From positions 2,108,001 through 2,172,000 of the forward strand of contig NC_016023.1 of NCBI RefSeq assembly GCF_000169195.2: a stretch of 64,000 bases of DNA, given 5' to 3'. Both the position numbers and the translations under genes were made by a program. Below the pieces are notes generated by a model that saw only the letters and a list, made by a program, of their open reading frames with translations, was not told the origin of the DNA and made no database searches. This document shows, in pieces, positions 37,480 to 47,137 of this stretch (the first letter of the stretch is position 1; each line of letters opens with the position of its first letter). The stretch is from Heyndrickxia coagulans 36D1. Lineage in GTDB: Bacteria; Bacillota; Bacilli; Bacillales; Bacillaceae_C.

Positions 37480-37511
37480 AGCCTGCTCTCATGGGGAAGC
37501 AGGCTTTTTGT
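37480..37511 (+). terminator. Terminator of the yrrT-luxS-mccA-mccB operon
   Basis: AGCCTGCT and AGCAGGCT form the stem around CTCATGGGGA, followed by TTTTT. It begins seven bases after the mccB stop. Confidence 0.9.
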
Positions 37512-37797
37512 AACGTTATCAAATGGAAAATGTTGGTACTCCATTTCCTGCCGCCTGGTCTTGACGAAATGAATGAAAAAATTTTTACCACGTTTTTGCC
37601 TGCTGTAAAACATAATCATCTTGCGAATTGGTGCGCGGCTTGGTATAAAACTTAATGCCGCCAGCCCGCAACGACAAATCCACAGTTTAAAAAAATTTCC
37701 TTTTTCACGAAACTTAAACCATTTTTAAACGTAATGATTAGTAAGCAATCATGACCGGCGTCATCTGAAAGAAAATCCCAATCAAGGAAGGGGTGTG

Positions 37798-38358
37798 ATG
37801 TTTATGGAAGTGTTCGGCGTGCCGATAGAGACGGCGTATTTGGCTGTACTGATCATTGCGGGATGCCTGACGGTGCTTTACCTTTTGTTCAATGACTTGC
37901 TTGGAGGAATGGCAGACGCTCTTCATTTTATCCATCCAGCTTTGATTTTGGCATTTTTTACTTTTTTCTCGGCAGGCGGGTATATTTTGGAAAAAGTGAC
38001 ACCGCTTTCCCACGTGCTGATTATGGTCGTTTCCGCCGTGATCGCGGTGATTCTTGATATTCTGCTCAATGTGTTTGTACTTGTTCCGCTGTCTTCGGCT
38101 GAAGAATCGCTTGTTTACACGGAAGATTCGCTGAAAGGGAGGGTTGGGAAAACGATTCTTTCGATTCCGAAAGCCGGTTTTGGTGAAGTGGTGATTGACA
38201 GCAAAACAGGAACCATCTCCAAGCCGGCAGCCAGCATACAGGACGAGGAAATTAAAGAAGGGACGCAGGTATTGGTGATTGAAGTGAAAAATGGCGTTTT
38301 ATATGTCGTGCCCTACGAAAATTATCGATTGAAAATTGAAAATTTTAGACAATTATAA
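37798..38358 (+). CDS. yuaF: NfeD-like membrane protein YuaF
   Basis: About 186 residues; start ATG 37798 behind AAGGAAGGGG, with GTG 37795 and ATG 37804 as alternatives. Three membrane helices (AYLAVLIIAGCLTVLYLLF, LHFIHPALILAFFTFFSAGGYIL, VLIMVVSAVIAVILDILLNVFVLVPL) are followed by a C-terminal OB-fold domain (LKGRVGKTILSIPKAGFGEVVI). It is encoded 12 bases before floT. The pair organises membrane microdomains and responds to envelope stress under SigW in B. subtilis. Confidence 0.9.
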   Translation: MFMEVFGVPIETAYLAVLIIAGCLTVLYLLFNDLLGGMADALHFIHPALILAFFTFFSAGGYILEKVTPLSHVLIMVVSAVIAVILDILLNVFVLVPLSSAEESLVYTEDSLKGRVGKTILSIPKAGFGEVVIDSKTGTISKPAASIQDEEIKEGTQVLVIEVKNGVLYVVPYENYRLKIENFRQL

Positions 38359-38370
38359 GGAGGGATCCGC

Positions 38371-39885
38371 ATGTTTGCGAGCGGAATTTGGATTGTCATC
38401 GGTGTTGTTGTATTTTTGGTGCTTGCCCTTATCGGCGTCTTTATTTCAAAATACCGAACTGCAGGGCCGGATGAAGCGTTAATCGTGACAGGGAGTTTTC
38501 TTGGCGGTAAAAATGTCCATGTCGACGAAGCTGGAAATAAAATTAAAATCATTCGTGGCGGCGGTACATTTGTGTTCCCGGTATTCCAGCAGGCAAAACC
38601 GCTCAGCTTATTATCGAGCAAGCTGGAAGTGACCACCCCGGAAGTCTACACCGAACAAGGTGTCCCGGTGATGGCAGATGGAATTGCCATTATTAAAATC
38701 GGCGGGTCGATCGGTGAAATTGCCACAGCTGCCGAACAATTTCTCGGGAAATCAAAAGAAGACCGCGAAAATGAAGCGCGGGAAGTTTTGGAAGGCCATT
38801 TGCGCTCAATTCTCGGTTCGATGACGGTTGAAGAAATTTATAAAAACCGTGATAAGTTTTCACAGGAAGTCCAGCGTGTTGCCTCACAGGATTTGGCAAA
38901 AATGGGGCTTATCATCGTGTCGTTCACGATTAAAGAAGTGAAGGATAAAAACGGCTACCTTGATGCGCTTGGCAAACCGCGGATTGCCCAGGTCAAGCGC
39001 GATGCGGATATTGCCACGGCAGAAGCCGAAAAAGAAACGAGAATCCGGAAAGCGGAAGCATTAAAAGAAGCAAAACGCGCAGAACTGGAGCGGGCAACTG
39101 AAATTGCGGAAGCGGAGAAGTTCAACCAGTTGAAAATTGCCGAGTTCCGCCGCGAACAGGACATCGCAAGGGCAAAAGCCGACCAGGCATACGATTTGGA
39201 AACGGCCCGGTCGAAACAGGAAGTCACCGCACAGGAAATGGAAATCAAGATCATCGAGCGGCAAAAACAAATCGAGCTCGAAGAAAAAGAAATTTTGCGG
39301 CGTGAACGGCAATACGACTCCGAAGTCAAGAAAAAAGCGGATGCAGACCGTTATTCGGTTGAGCAGGCTGCAGTTGCAGAAAAAACGAAACAAATGGCAG
39401 AAGCCGACGCCCACAAATACCGGGTGGAAGCGATGGCGAAAGCGGAAGGGGAACGCGTCCGCATTGATGGTATGGCTAAAGCCGATGCCCAGCGCGCCCA
39501 AGGGGAATCGGAAGCCGAAGTCATCCGTCTCAAAGGGCTGGCCGAAGCGGAAACAAAACGAAAAATTGCGGAAGCATACGAACAGTTCGGCCAGGCGGCT
39601 GTGCTCGATATGATTTTGAAAGTGCTGCCTGAATATGCGAAACAAGTAGCGGCCCCGCTTTCCAATATTGACCAAATCACCGTTGTCGATACCGGAAGCG
39701 GCGCAAACGGCGGTGCAAATAAGATCACCGGCTATGCAACCGATTTGATGTCGACCTTACAGGAAACTTTGAAAGCGTCAAGCGGCATTGATGTCCGGGA
39801 AATGCTGGAAGGCCTTTCCGGGATCAAACTGCAACAAACAGCTGAACCGGAACCGGCAGCTTTGGAACAAAGCACAAAAGGGTGA
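38371..39885 (+). CDS. floT: Flotillin FloT (YuaG)
   Basis: 504 residues. The N-terminal hairpin ASGIWIVIGVVVFLVLALIGVFI anchors it to the inner face of the membrane. The SPFH domain covers residues 30-200, and a long Ala/Glu/Lys-rich coiled coil (EA repeats such as ATAEAEKETRIRKAEALKEA) runs to about 400. The C-terminal oligomerisation part follows. It scaffolds lipid-ordered domains. The high Ala/Glu/Lys content creates long spurious frames on both strands, none of which is likely to be real. Confidence 0.96.
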   Translation: MFASGIWIVIGVVVFLVLALIGVFISKYRTAGPDEALIVTGSFLGGKNVHVDEAGNKIKIIRGGGTFVFPVFQQAKPLSLLSSKLEVTTPEVYTEQGVPVMADGIAIIKIGGSIGEIATAAEQFLGKSKEDRENEAREVLEGHLRSILGSMTVEEIYKNRDKFSQEVQRVASQDLAKMGLIIVSFTIKEVKDKNGYLDALGKPRIAQVKRDADIATAEAEKETRIRKAEALKEAKRAELERATEIAEAEKFNQLKIAEFRREQDIARAKADQAYDLETARSKQEVTAQEMEIKIIERQKQIELEEKEILRRERQYDSEVKKKADADRYSVEQAAVAEKTKQMAEADAHKYRVEAMAKAEGERVRIDGMAKADAQRAQGESEAEVIRLKGLAEAETKRKIAEAYEQFGQAAVLDMILKVLPEYAKQVAAPLSNIDQITVVDTGSGANGGANKITGYATDLMSTLQETLKASSGIDVREMLEGLSGIKLQQTAEPEPAALEQSTKG

Positions 39886-39889
39886 AAAA

Positions 39890-39936
39890 GCGGCGTGTTT
39901 CTGCCAAATTAAAAGGCAAAAGCACGCCGTTTCTTT
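39890..39936 (+). terminator. Terminator between floT and mreBH
   Basis: AAGCGGCGTG and CACGCCGTTT pair around a loop that itself folds (TGCC with GGCA). T residues follow on the plus strand. Confidence 0.8.
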
Positions 39937-39956
39937 AGAAAAACAAATGTGTCCGG

Positions 39957-40967
39957 TTATTTTCCGGCCCCCGCAGTCATTTTATGGATGAACTGGAGGG
40001 AGCGGCCTGCGCCGACTACGACGGATTGCAGCGGGTTTGGCGCGAGATGGACAGGCACGGAAATTTCATTGCTCAGCCATTCCTGCATGCCTTGAAGGAG
40101 GGCGCCTCCCCCTGTTAAAACAATCCCGCGGTCCACAATATCGCCGCTTAACTCTGCCGGGCAGTCTTCCAGTGTAGCCCGGACCGTTTCCAAAATTTGG
40201 AGCAGGGAATCGCGGAGCGAAGCCTGAATTTCCAACGAACTTAAGGTGATGGTTCGCGGCAGCCCTGTCACGAGATCGCGCCCGCGGACATCCAGCGTTT
40301 GTTCCGGATGGTCGACAAGGGCATGCCCGATTTCCATTTTAATTTTTTCCGCTGTCCGCTCGCCGATCAGCAGATTATACGTTTTTCTGACATGCTGCAT
40401 AATATCATCGTCCATTTTATCGCCGCCGATGCGGATCGTGTTATACGTCACGACGCCGCCGAAGGAAATAATGGCGACTTCCGTAGTGCCGCCGCCGATA
40501 TCGACAATCACGTTGGCGATCGGCTCGTCCACGGGAAGATCGGCACCAATAGCGGCAGCAACCGGTTCTTCAATCAAATGGACGGTTTTTGCCCCGCTGT
40601 TTTTGACGACATCTTCAATGGCCCGCCGTTCAACCGATGTTGCGCCTGATGGGACGCATACTACGACGTTCGGTTTGCGGATCGAGATGCCGCTTTGCTG
40701 ATTGATTTTTTTCATAATTTGTTTCAGCATTTCTGTTGTCATATCGAAATCAGCGATTACCCCGCCTTTTAAAGGGCGGATGACAGTAATTTTTTCAGGT
40801 GTTTTTCCGATCATCGCTTTGGCTTCCTGCCCGAAAGCGAGCACCTGCCTTGTCGAATGGTCAATCGCCACAACGGACGGCTCGTCTAAAATAACGCCTT
40901 CTTTTTTCGAATATACTAAAACATTTGCAGTTCCTAGATCGATCCCAATTTCATTCCCTGAAAACAT
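39957..40967 (-). CDS. mreBH: Actin-like rod-shape protein MreBH
   Basis: 336 residues from ATG 40967, preceded by GGTGAC. The actin-fold phosphate motifs are clear: [54 protein letters not shown] and [13 protein letters not shown]. The N-terminal [20 protein letters not shown] and the missing Pro/Asp features of Mbl favour MreBH over MreB or Mbl. It is also isolated rather than in an mreBCD cluster, as in B. subtilis. MreBH directs lateral wall synthesis and LytE activity. Confidence 0.88.
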   Translation of the reverse strand: MFSGNEIGIDLGTANVLVYSKKEGVILDEPSVVAIDHSTRQVLAFGQEAKAMIGKTPEKITVIRPLKGGVIADFDMTTEMLKQIMKKINQQSGISIRKPNVVVCVPSGATSVERRAIEDVVKNSGAKTVHLIEEPVAAAIGADLPVDEPIANVIVDIGGGTTEVAIISFGGVVTYNTIRIGGDKMDDDIMQHVRKTYNLLIGERTAEKIKMEIGHALVDHPEQTLDVRGRDLVTGLPRTITLSSLEIQASLRDSLLQILETVRATLEDCPAELSGDIVDRGIVLTGGGALLQGMQEWLSNEISVPVHLAPNPLQSVVVGAGRSLQFIHKMTAGAGK

Positions 40968-41185
40968 GCATGTCACCTAACCTTCATCGTCTTTTCGCTC
41001 GGATTAACTGTAGTCTCTCCCATTTAGTATAGCTTTTTTTGTTCGTTCTGAAAGGTTACATTTTCTTCCATTCTCTTATGTTACAAAAATATGATCGCGG
41101 CAAGTCCATAAAATATGCGAAAAACAGCTTCAGCCGGCACCCCAAATTTAATCTTTTTGTAATTTTATTCACAATGGAGGACAGG

Positions 41186-41220
41186 AAAAAATTCCTTTTT
41201 GTTTCAAAAGGAATTTTTTC
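41186..41220 (-). terminator. Terminator of the thioesterase gene
   Basis: AAAAAATTCCTTTT and AAAAGGAATTTTTT pair around GTTTC. It lies just after the stop of the minus-strand gene. Confidence 0.85.
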
Positions 41221-41230
41221 TAAACAAGAA

Positions 41231-41746
41231 TCACAGCGGCATTTTTGACAAATAGCGCGCCAATTCTTCACTTTGTTGTTTCCGCAGCACCCGCTGTTCG
41301 GCGCGCTGGATAGCTGTTTGGTTTAACCATCGTTCCTCATCGGTTTCCGGGATGATTTCCGGCACCGGTGTAGGTTTTCCATCCTCATCCAGTGCGACAA
41401 AGGTCAAAAAAGAAATGGCGGCAATTTTTGTCTCTTCTGTTTTCAAATCTTCCGCACTGACCTTTACAAATACTTCCATCGATGTCCGCCCTGTCCGGCT
41501 GACCATGGCTTCTACTGTAACGACGTTTCCGACGCGGATCGGTGCGATAAAATCAACGGAGTCGGTCGAAGCCGTGACAACGGTGCATCTTGCCAATTTG
41601 GCCGCGGCGATCGATGCAGTATCATCAATATACGCCATCAGTTTTCCTCCGAACAGTGTGCCAAGATGGTTTGTGTCCGGGGGAAAAACATAACTGGTCC
41701 TTACTGTGCGGGTTTCCCGCATGTATTTCTTCGGTCTGTCTTCCAA
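41231..41746 (-). CDS. Acyl-CoA thioesterase, hotdog fold (YkhA-like)
   Basis: 171 residues from TTG 41746, with GGAGTGAG eight bases before; GTG three codons upstream is too close to that site. The hotdog signature is PPDTNHLGTLFGGKLMAYIDDTA, with Asn, His and Asp expected at the active site. It is followed by the beta strands VTASTDSVDFIAPIRVGN and EVFVKVSAED. The family (BACH/YciA) hydrolyses medium to long acyl-CoAs in the cytosol. The C-terminal 30 residues are helical and polar. Confidence 0.9.
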   Translation of the reverse strand: MEDRPKKYMRETRTVRTSYVFPPDTNHLGTLFGGKLMAYIDDTASIAAAKLARCTVVTASTDSVDFIAPIRVGNVVTVEAMVSRTGRTSMEVFVKVSAEDLKTEETKIAAISFLTFVALDEDGKPTPVPEIIPETDEERWLNQTAIQRAEQRVLRKQQSEELARYLSKMPL

Positions 41747-41885
41747 AAGTCTCACTCCAATATGTCGGCGCTGTCAAACGCGATTCAAATTTCCTTTTAC
41801 CATATAAAAATTATAGCAAAATCAGTTGGCATATACGAACAAAAATGAATAGAAAAAAGGCTTTCATCCGGAATTTTTTCAAAAG

Positions 41886-41920
41886 AAAAATCAGGCCCGG
41901 CACCTCAACCTGATTTTTGC
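41886..41920 (-). terminator. Terminator of yteA
   Basis: AAAAATCAGG and CCTGATTTTT pair around a GC-rich loop. It lies directly downstream of the minus-strand yteA stop and would also work on the plus strand. Confidence 0.8.
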
Positions 41921-41924
41921 ATGC

Positions 41925-42692
41925 TCATTTCTTTTTTTTCTCGTCTTCCACATAAGGATCTTTTTCGTTTCGGGGCAGATCCCCGAACGGCGTCATCGTA
42001 CGGGTTTCATCCAATTCTTCTTCGTATTCTTTGTATTCCTCATTTGGATAGATTTCCACGTTTTTCCCGTTGATGTCATTGCCGGAAAAGTTTTCGAAAT
42101 CTTCCACATAGCCGTCATGGTCATCCGATTCCGTATACATATCATTGTAACTGTCCGGCGGGGTTTCAAAATCGGAAGGGGACTCGGATGTGCCCCATTT
42201 TGCGACAGCCTGCCAGGCGTCTTCCGCGTCAAAAGCGACCGATTCATCTTTGCCTCCATCAAAAACGAATTTTCCCCACGGTGGATTCAGCACGTTTTCT
42301 TCAACCGGGCGGTGCTTTGGAATGGTCCGATCCGGGGTGTGCTCTTTGCAGTACAGCGTGGAAGGAAGCGTTTCAAGCCGCTCAAGCGGGATCTCTTTGC
42401 CGCATTCTTTGCATCTTCCGTAAGTGCCGTCCTCAATGGCTTTGAGGGCCGCTTTGATTTTTTCCACTTCATATTCAGCGTGGTCATTTAAAGCAATATC
42501 TTTTTCCCGCTCGAACAGTTCGGTACCGGTATCGGCGGGATGATTATCGTAACTGGACAGTTCCCCGACAGAATCGTAAGGGTGTGCCGTTTCCGTTTGG
42601 AAATGGTCATTTTTCCCGAATTCCGCTTCAAATTCTTTCAACTGCGCGGTTAAAATGGAACGGAAATGCGCCAGTTGTTCTTTAGTCAGCAT
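41925..42692 (-). CDS. yteA: YteA family protein, TraR/DksA-type zinc finger
   Basis: 255 residues from ATG 42692 behind GGTGAG; the frame is open 12 codons upstream. The N-terminal helix pair (EQLAHFRSILTAQLKEFEAEF) leads to a DksA-like zinc finger, CKECGKEIPLERLETLPSTLYCKEH. The C-terminal half is very acidic (DDHDGYVEDFENF, EEYKEYEEELDET). DksA/TraR proteins act on RNA polymerase; in Bacillus YteA the role is uncertain, though it has been linked to sporulation genes. Monocistronic. Confidence 0.88.
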   Translation of the reverse strand: MLTKEQLAHFRSILTAQLKEFEAEFGKNDHFQTETAHPYDSVGELSSYDNHPADTGTELFEREKDIALNDHAEYEVEKIKAALKAIEDGTYGRCKECGKEIPLERLETLPSTLYCKEHTPDRTIPKHRPVEENVLNPPWGKFVFDGGKDESVAFDAEDAWQAVAKWGTSESPSDFETPPDSYNDMYTESDDHDGYVEDFENFSGNDINGKNVEIYPNEEYKEYEEELDETRTMTPFGDLPRNEKDPYVEDEKKKK

Positions 42693-42812
42693 ACTCACCA
42701 CTTCTTTCTTTAAAAAAGATGGATTCAATCGTGTTAGAGTCTATTTACCACCGGGAAAAAGTCCGCAAACTTTTCTAAAACTAGTATGGTTCAAAATGCC
42801 GCTGTTCATGAA

Positions 42813-42850
42813 AAAAAGTCTGCCCGTTTAAACAGACAGACTTTTTTAGC
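42813..42850 (-). terminator. Terminator of the MFS transporter gene
   Basis: AAAAAAGTCTG and CAGACTTTTTT pair around CCCGTTTAAACAGA. It is located 29 bases past the minus-strand stop. Confidence 0.8.
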
Positions 42851-42878
42851 AAATTGTGCATGGATCGTGCCCGTTTTT

Positions 42879-44132
42879 TCAAGCAGACAGGCGTTTCTTT
42901 TCATATTGGCGAAACATCAGCACATACATCCCCGCGCTCATGACCGCAAGCACGGCCAGAATGGAAAACGTTCCTTTATAGCCGATCCAGCCGGCAAGCG
43001 GGATGGAAACAGGGGCAATTGTACGCCCGATTGTATTGCGCAAGCTGGCAGCGGCAAAATATTGCGCGCGCATTTCAGGCGGGGAAAGCTTCGAAACAAA
43101 GTCTTGCTGGATCCCCGTCACAATCAGTTCGCCAAGCGAGAACAACAGCATCGAGAAAATAAAGCCGATGCTTGAAATCCAGACACCAAACAAATAAATC
43201 GAAATGGCATACAGGAGGGAGGAAAGGACAAACACATTCCGTTCCCGGTACCTCGTCACCCATTTCGTCGCCGCTACTGAAAAAAGCGCGACAATCAGCC
43301 CGTTTTCGGATAAAATAAAACCGTACAGCTGCTCGCCGGTAAAGTGGAGCAGATGAAGCAAATCTGCTTCAGGAATGGCCTGCTTTGTAAATACCGGCAA
43401 AATTAAATCAAGCTGCATATACGTTTGGGAAATCAGGATTCCGGCCAAAATAAACAACATAAATATTTTATCTTTGACAATCACCTGGTAGCTCTTTGCC
43501 TGTTCCATCAGCGTACTGTACCATTTTTTACGAACGCGTTGCTGCCCGCCTGCCCAAACCGGTGCTGTTTCCCGCGTATATTTGACGAGCAGGACGCCAA
43601 GCAGAAAACAGGCAATAGCAGCAAAAACAAGCAGTTCAAAACGGTAATCCGCAAAAAATATCCCGCCGATTGCCGGGCCGATGACGACGGAAATGTTCAT
43701 AGATGTATAAAAAACGGCAAACACATGACTCCGGTTTTTCTCATCCACAACATCGGCAATCATTGCCTGGCTTGCCGGATAATAAAAAGAACCGAAAACG
43801 CCGGCAGCCGTAAAGCAAATAAAAGCTGTCACGGCGGAATGGAACCATGGCGAATTGGCAAATCCGAAAATGAAAAAAGACACGCCCTGCCCGATTGAGG
43901 CCACGACCATCATTTTCTTTCTACCAAAGCGGTCGGCGTAGTATCCTCCGAGCAAATTGGCAATGACGGAAAAAACTTGTGAGGCAATCAGCAGGACACC
44001 CGCAAGCCCGGCCCCAAACGCCTCGGTGAAATAAATGGTCAGAAAGGGGAAAAACATCCAAAAGGTGATATTCATCAAGGATTCCCCAAGCAGGCGGACT
44101 TTTAAATTTTGATCCCAGTCACGTATTCTCAT
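42879..44132 (-). CDS. MFS transporter, drug-efflux type
   Basis: 417 residues with 12 predicted membrane helices. The motif A loop is GGYYADRFGRKKMMV after helix 2, and helix 5 contains the NISVVIGPAIGGIFF motif C typical of exporters. A long cytoplasmic loop with KYTRETAPVWAGGQQRVRKK joins the halves. The substrate is unknown. The gene is alone and divergent from the DUF488 gene. Confidence 0.88.
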   Translation of the reverse strand: MRIRDWDQNLKVRLLGESLMNITFWMFFPFLTIYFTEAFGAGLAGVLLIASQVFSVIANLLGGYYADRFGRKKMMVVASIGQGVSFFIFGFANSPWFHSAVTAFICFTAAGVFGSFYYPASQAMIADVVDEKNRSHVFAVFYTSMNISVVIGPAIGGIFFADYRFELLVFAAIACFLLGVLLVKYTRETAPVWAGGQQRVRKKWYSTLMEQAKSYQVIVKDKIFMLFILAGILISQTYMQLDLILPVFTKQAIPEADLLHLLHFTGEQLYGFILSENGLIVALFSVAATKWVTRYRERNVFVLSSLLYAISIYLFGVWISSIGFIFSMLLFSLGELIVTGIQQDFVSKLSPPEMRAQYFAAASLRNTIGRTIAPVSIPLAGWIGYKGTFSILAVLAVMSAGMYVLMFRQYEKKRLSA

Positions 44133-44246
44133 AAAAATTTCCTCATCTGTCCAGAATTGGTATCAACCCTATGATACCAGAAAAAGCGGGGAAAACAATG
44201 AAGAAAGTTACAGGACCGGGCAAGGCATTGAAAGGGGGATTGCCAG

Positions 44247-44597
44247 ATGTACCGGATAAAACGAATTTATGAAGAGCCCGGCGGGGACGGCAAACGTGTG
44301 CTGGTCGACCGCCTCTGGCCGCGCGGCATATCAAAAGAAAAAGCGGCACTCGATGCCTGGATGAAGACAGTTGCACCGACGAGTTCCCTCAGGAAAAAAT
44401 TCAACCATAATCCTGCGCTTTTTGCTGAATTTGCTGCGCTTTATAAGGAAGAGCTGGACCGGCTGGAAGACAGAACGGAACTGGACCGGCTGATCGAATG
44501 GGGAAAGGCCGGAACGGTGACATTGCTCTACGCGGCAAAAGACGAAAAGCACAACCAGGCGGTGGTGTTAAAAGAATACCTCGAAGGCCGGGCATAA
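44247..44597 (+). CDS. DUF488 family protein (YeaO-like)
   Basis: 116 residues. MYRIKRIYEEPGGDGKRVLV with DRLWPRGISKEKA is the family's signature, followed by LRKKFNHNPALFAEFAALYKEEL and LLYAAKDEKHNQAVVLKEYL. The site GAAAGGGGG lies seven bases before the ATG. The family is widespread and has no firm function. A hairpin (AGGCGCCGC with GCGGCGCCT, about 44602-44627) directly follows as a probable terminator. Confidence 0.9.
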   Translation: MYRIKRIYEEPGGDGKRVLVDRLWPRGISKEKAALDAWMKTVAPTSSLRKKFNHNPALFAEFAALYKEELDRLEDRTELDRLIEWGKAGTVTLLYAAKDEKHNQAVVLKEYLEGRA

Positions 44598-44631
44598 TCG
44601 AAAGGCGCCGCATACGTTGCGGCGCCTGTTA

Positions 44632-44793
44632 TTATGGGTTGTGCATACGGTTTTTAAACGCTTCGTGCGGGATCATTTGCTCTTCGTCATAGTTGCTGTC
44701 TTTGTGCTGCTTTTCATCGGTCATCTGGTCTTTTGGAAAACGACCCGGATGGCCTTTTCTTTTATGGTCGAACATTTCTCCGCGTCCCATCAT
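44632..44793 (-). CDS. Small basic/acidic hypothetical protein
   Basis: A 53-residue frame starting ATG 44793 (or 44790), preceded by GAAGGGGGAACG, a good ribosome site. The sequence begins MMGRGEMFDHKRKGHPGRFP, then DEKQHKDSN and DEEQMIPHEAFKNRMHNP. It is hydrophilic, with no membrane helix. The strong site and coding-like composition support expression, but I do not recognise the family. Confidence 0.55.
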   Translation of the reverse strand: MMGRGEMFDHKRKGHPGRFPKDQMTDEKQHKDSNYDEEQMIPHEAFKNRMHNP

Positions 44794-44887
44794 CGTTCCC
44801 CCTTCCTGCCTATAGCGTCCCTTAAACATAAGGAAATATGTACCCGAATACGGTATAATAGTAAAAAAGCGAAAGGGGTGCCGACCT

Positions 44888-45262
44888 GTGGATTTCACCA
44901 GAATGACGGAAGATAAAATCCGGAAAGCGTATGAAGAAGGGCAATTTGAAAATCTGCCGGGGTACGGAAAGCCACTTCCGAAAGACCCGCTTTCCGGCGT
45001 GCCGGAAGATTTGCGGATGGCTTACCGGATTTTACAGAACGCCGGTTTTTCCCCGGAAGAAGCCAATTTAAAGAAAGAACTGCTTTCCATTGAAGATTTA
45101 ATCAAACAATCTGAAAATGAAATAGAAAAAGAAGGATTACAAAAGAAACTGAGCGAGAAACTGCTGGCGTATAACCAAATGCTCTCCAAAAAACGGATCA
45201 AAACAAACAGCGCCATTTTTAAAAATTATCAGGATAAAATTGAAAAAAAGCTGTTTGATTAA
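44888..45262 (+). CDS. DUF1992 protein (DnaJ homologue C28-like)
   Basis: 124 residues from GTG 44888, eight bases after AAAGGGGTG. The family motif is at the N-terminus: KIRKAYEEGQFENLPGYGKP, then LPKDPLSGVPEDLRMAYRIL and NAGFSPEEANLKKE. The C-terminal half is a lysine-rich coiled coil. Eukaryotic members carry a J domain; bacterial ones, such as this, do not. Function unknown. Confidence 0.88.
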   Translation: MDFTRMTEDKIRKAYEEGQFENLPGYGKPLPKDPLSGVPEDLRMAYRILQNAGFSPEEANLKKELLSIEDLIKQSENEIEKEGLQKKLSEKLLAYNQMLSKKRIKTNSAIFKNYQDKIEKKLFD

Positions 45263-45516
45263 GGGATGCCGCGAACACGACCGGAAGTGAAGCGGTTCCG
45301 TTTCAGGCAGCTCGTTAGAAAATGGGCGGCGTCCTGGATGAGGTACAGGGCGCCGTTGAATTGTAATCGCCTACTAAAGCCCAGGGAACGGAAATCAGCT
45401 GTCCCATTTACAAGGGCGTTTAAAAACCGCATCATTTTTCCCGCTTTTTTTACTATAAATTGCCGCCATCCATCCGATATAATGAAAGAAGACATTATGA
45501 TATTCAGGTGAAAAAA

Positions 45517-46320
45517 ATGGATAAATCATCAATTATTGGCGTAATTCTGGGTGTTGTGGCAATTGGTACCGGCATGGTGTTAAAAGGGGTAAGCCCGGCT
45601 GTCCTCGTCAACCCGGCTGCCCTTTTGATTATACTGGCGGGAACGGCTGCGTCCGTCATTATCGGTTTCCCAATGAGTGAATTGAAAAAAGTTCCGAAAC
45701 TGTTGAAGATTATTTTTACGGAACAAAAACTGATGAGCACGGAAGAAATGATCCGCTTTTTTTCCGACTGGGCTCAGACTGCCCGGAGAGAAGGGCTGCT
45801 GGCGCTTGAAGCAAGGCTGGATGAAGTCGATGACGCTTTTTTGAAAAACGGCCTGAGCCTTGCGATTGACGGGCAGAGCGCCGAATATATCCGCGATGTG
45901 CTGAGCGAAGAAATTGAAGCAATGGAAGAAAGGCATCAGATGGGGGCTGCCATTTTTTCCCAGGCGGGCACATATGCCCCGACACTCGGGGTGCTCGGTG
46001 CCGTATTGGGGCTGATCGCCGCTCTCGGAAATATGTCGGATACAGAAGTGCTCGGGCATGCCATTTCTGCCGCATTCGTGGCCACATTGCTCGGGATTTT
46101 TACCGGCTACGTATTGTGGCATCCGTTTGCCAATAAATTAAAACGGAAGTCCAAAAACGAAGCAAAAAACAAGGAAATTATGTTGGAAGGGATTCTCTCC
46201 ATCCTGGCAGGCGAATCCCCGCGCGTGATCGAACAGAAACTGGCGTCTTATTTGCCGAATGAAGAACGGATCAGACTGATGGAAGAGATTACAGAAGGTA
46301 GCGTGGCGACAAATGAGTAA
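45517..46320 (+). CDS. motA: Flagellar stator protein MotA
   Basis: 267 residues from ATG 45517, after CAGGTG. The sequence follows B. subtilis MotA closely (MDKSSIIGVILGVVAIGTGM, VLKGVSPAVLVNPAALLIIL) rather than the sodium-type MotP. Four membrane helices are present, and the cytoplasmic loop with FSDWAQTARREGLLALE contains the charged residues that meet FliG. The proline pair lies in YAPTLGVLGAVLG and the last helix. It drives proton-powered rotation with MotB, whose gene overlaps its stop by eight bases. Confidence 0.95.
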   Translation: MDKSSIIGVILGVVAIGTGMVLKGVSPAVLVNPAALLIILAGTAASVIIGFPMSELKKVPKLLKIIFTEQKLMSTEEMIRFFSDWAQTARREGLLALEARLDEVDDAFLKNGLSLAIDGQSAEYIRDVLSEEIEAMEERHQMGAAIFSQAGTYAPTLGVLGAVLGLIAALGNMSDTEVLGHAISAAFVATLLGIFTGYVLWHPFANKLKRKSKNEAKNKEIMLEGILSILAGESPRVIEQKLASYLPNEERIRLMEEITEGSVATNE

Positions 46321-47137
46321 AAAGCGGAAGAAAAGACAAGAAGAAGAGGGAAACAGCGAGGCATGGCTCCTGCCTTATTCCGACTTTTTAACATTGCTCC
46401 TTGCCCTGTTTATCGTCCTGTTCGCAATGAGTTCCATCGACGCCCAGAAATTCCAAAAATTTTCTAAAGTCTTAAACGGCGTGTTTGTCGGCGGGACGAG
46501 CTTTTTCGATTATACGAAGCAGACATCCGGGGATGATAACAGCACATCCGACACAGAAAAATTTCTCGAGCAAAAGAAAAATGATGCACAAAAAAACGGG
46601 GACAGCACAACGAATGGTTCAAAAAGCAACAGCACAACAGATGCATCAAATGGGCAAGGGGATGCCCAATTAAAAGAAACCCAGCAAAGAATCAACACGT
46701 ACATAGCGCACAATAAATTGGAAGGAAAGTTTGAAACGTCTTTGACAGGCGAAGGGCTTTTGATTACGATCCGCGACAATGTCCTGTTTGATTCGGGAAA
46801 AGCGGAGGTCCGGAAAGAAGATATCAAAACTGCCAAAGCCCTTTCCAATTTGCTCGTGATGGACCCGCCAAGAAGCATTATCGTCAGCGGCCATACGGAC
46901 AATGTGCCGATCCATAACTCTGTTTTCCAATCAAACTGGGACTTAAGCGTGATGCGCGCAACCAATTTTCTAAAGATCATTTTAGAAAATAAAAATTTAA
47001 ATCCAAAATATTTTTCGGCAAAAGGATATGGGGAATACCATCCGATTGCATCGAATGATACGCAAGGCGGCCGGGCAAAAAACCGGCGGGTGGAAGTGCT
47101 CATTCTCCCGAAAAATGAGAAAGGAAACGACTGGTAA
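46313..47137 (+). CDS. motB: Flagellar stator protein MotB
   Basis: 274 residues. A basic N-terminus leads into one membrane helix (LLPYSDFLTLLLALFIVLFA), with the proton-carrying Asp24. A low-complexity linker (about residues 65-120, rich in Ser, Thr, Asn, Asp) precedes the OmpA-like peptidoglycan-binding domain, which has VLFDSGKAEVR, VSGHTDNVPI and FSAKGYGEYHPIASN. Start at ATG 46313 overlaps motA. Confidence 0.95.
   Translation: MSKKRKKRQEEEGNSEAWLLPYSDFLTLLLALFIVLFAMSSIDAQKFQKFSKVLNGVFVGGTSFFDYTKQTSGDDNSTSDTEKFLEQKKNDAQKNGDSTTNGSKSNSTTDASNGQGDAQLKETQQRINTYIAHNKLEGKFETSLTGEGLLITIRDNVLFDSGKAEVRKEDIKTAKALSNLLVMDPPRSIIVSGHTDNVPIHNSVFQSNWDLSVMRATNFLKIILENKNLNPKYFSAKGYGEYHPIASNDTQGGRAKNRRVEVLILPKNEKGNDW

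Noticed and set aside
39061-39675. 204-codon minus-strand frame rich in Phe
   Set aside because: It is a shadow of the Ala/Glu/Lys-rich coiled coil of floT and has no ribosome site.
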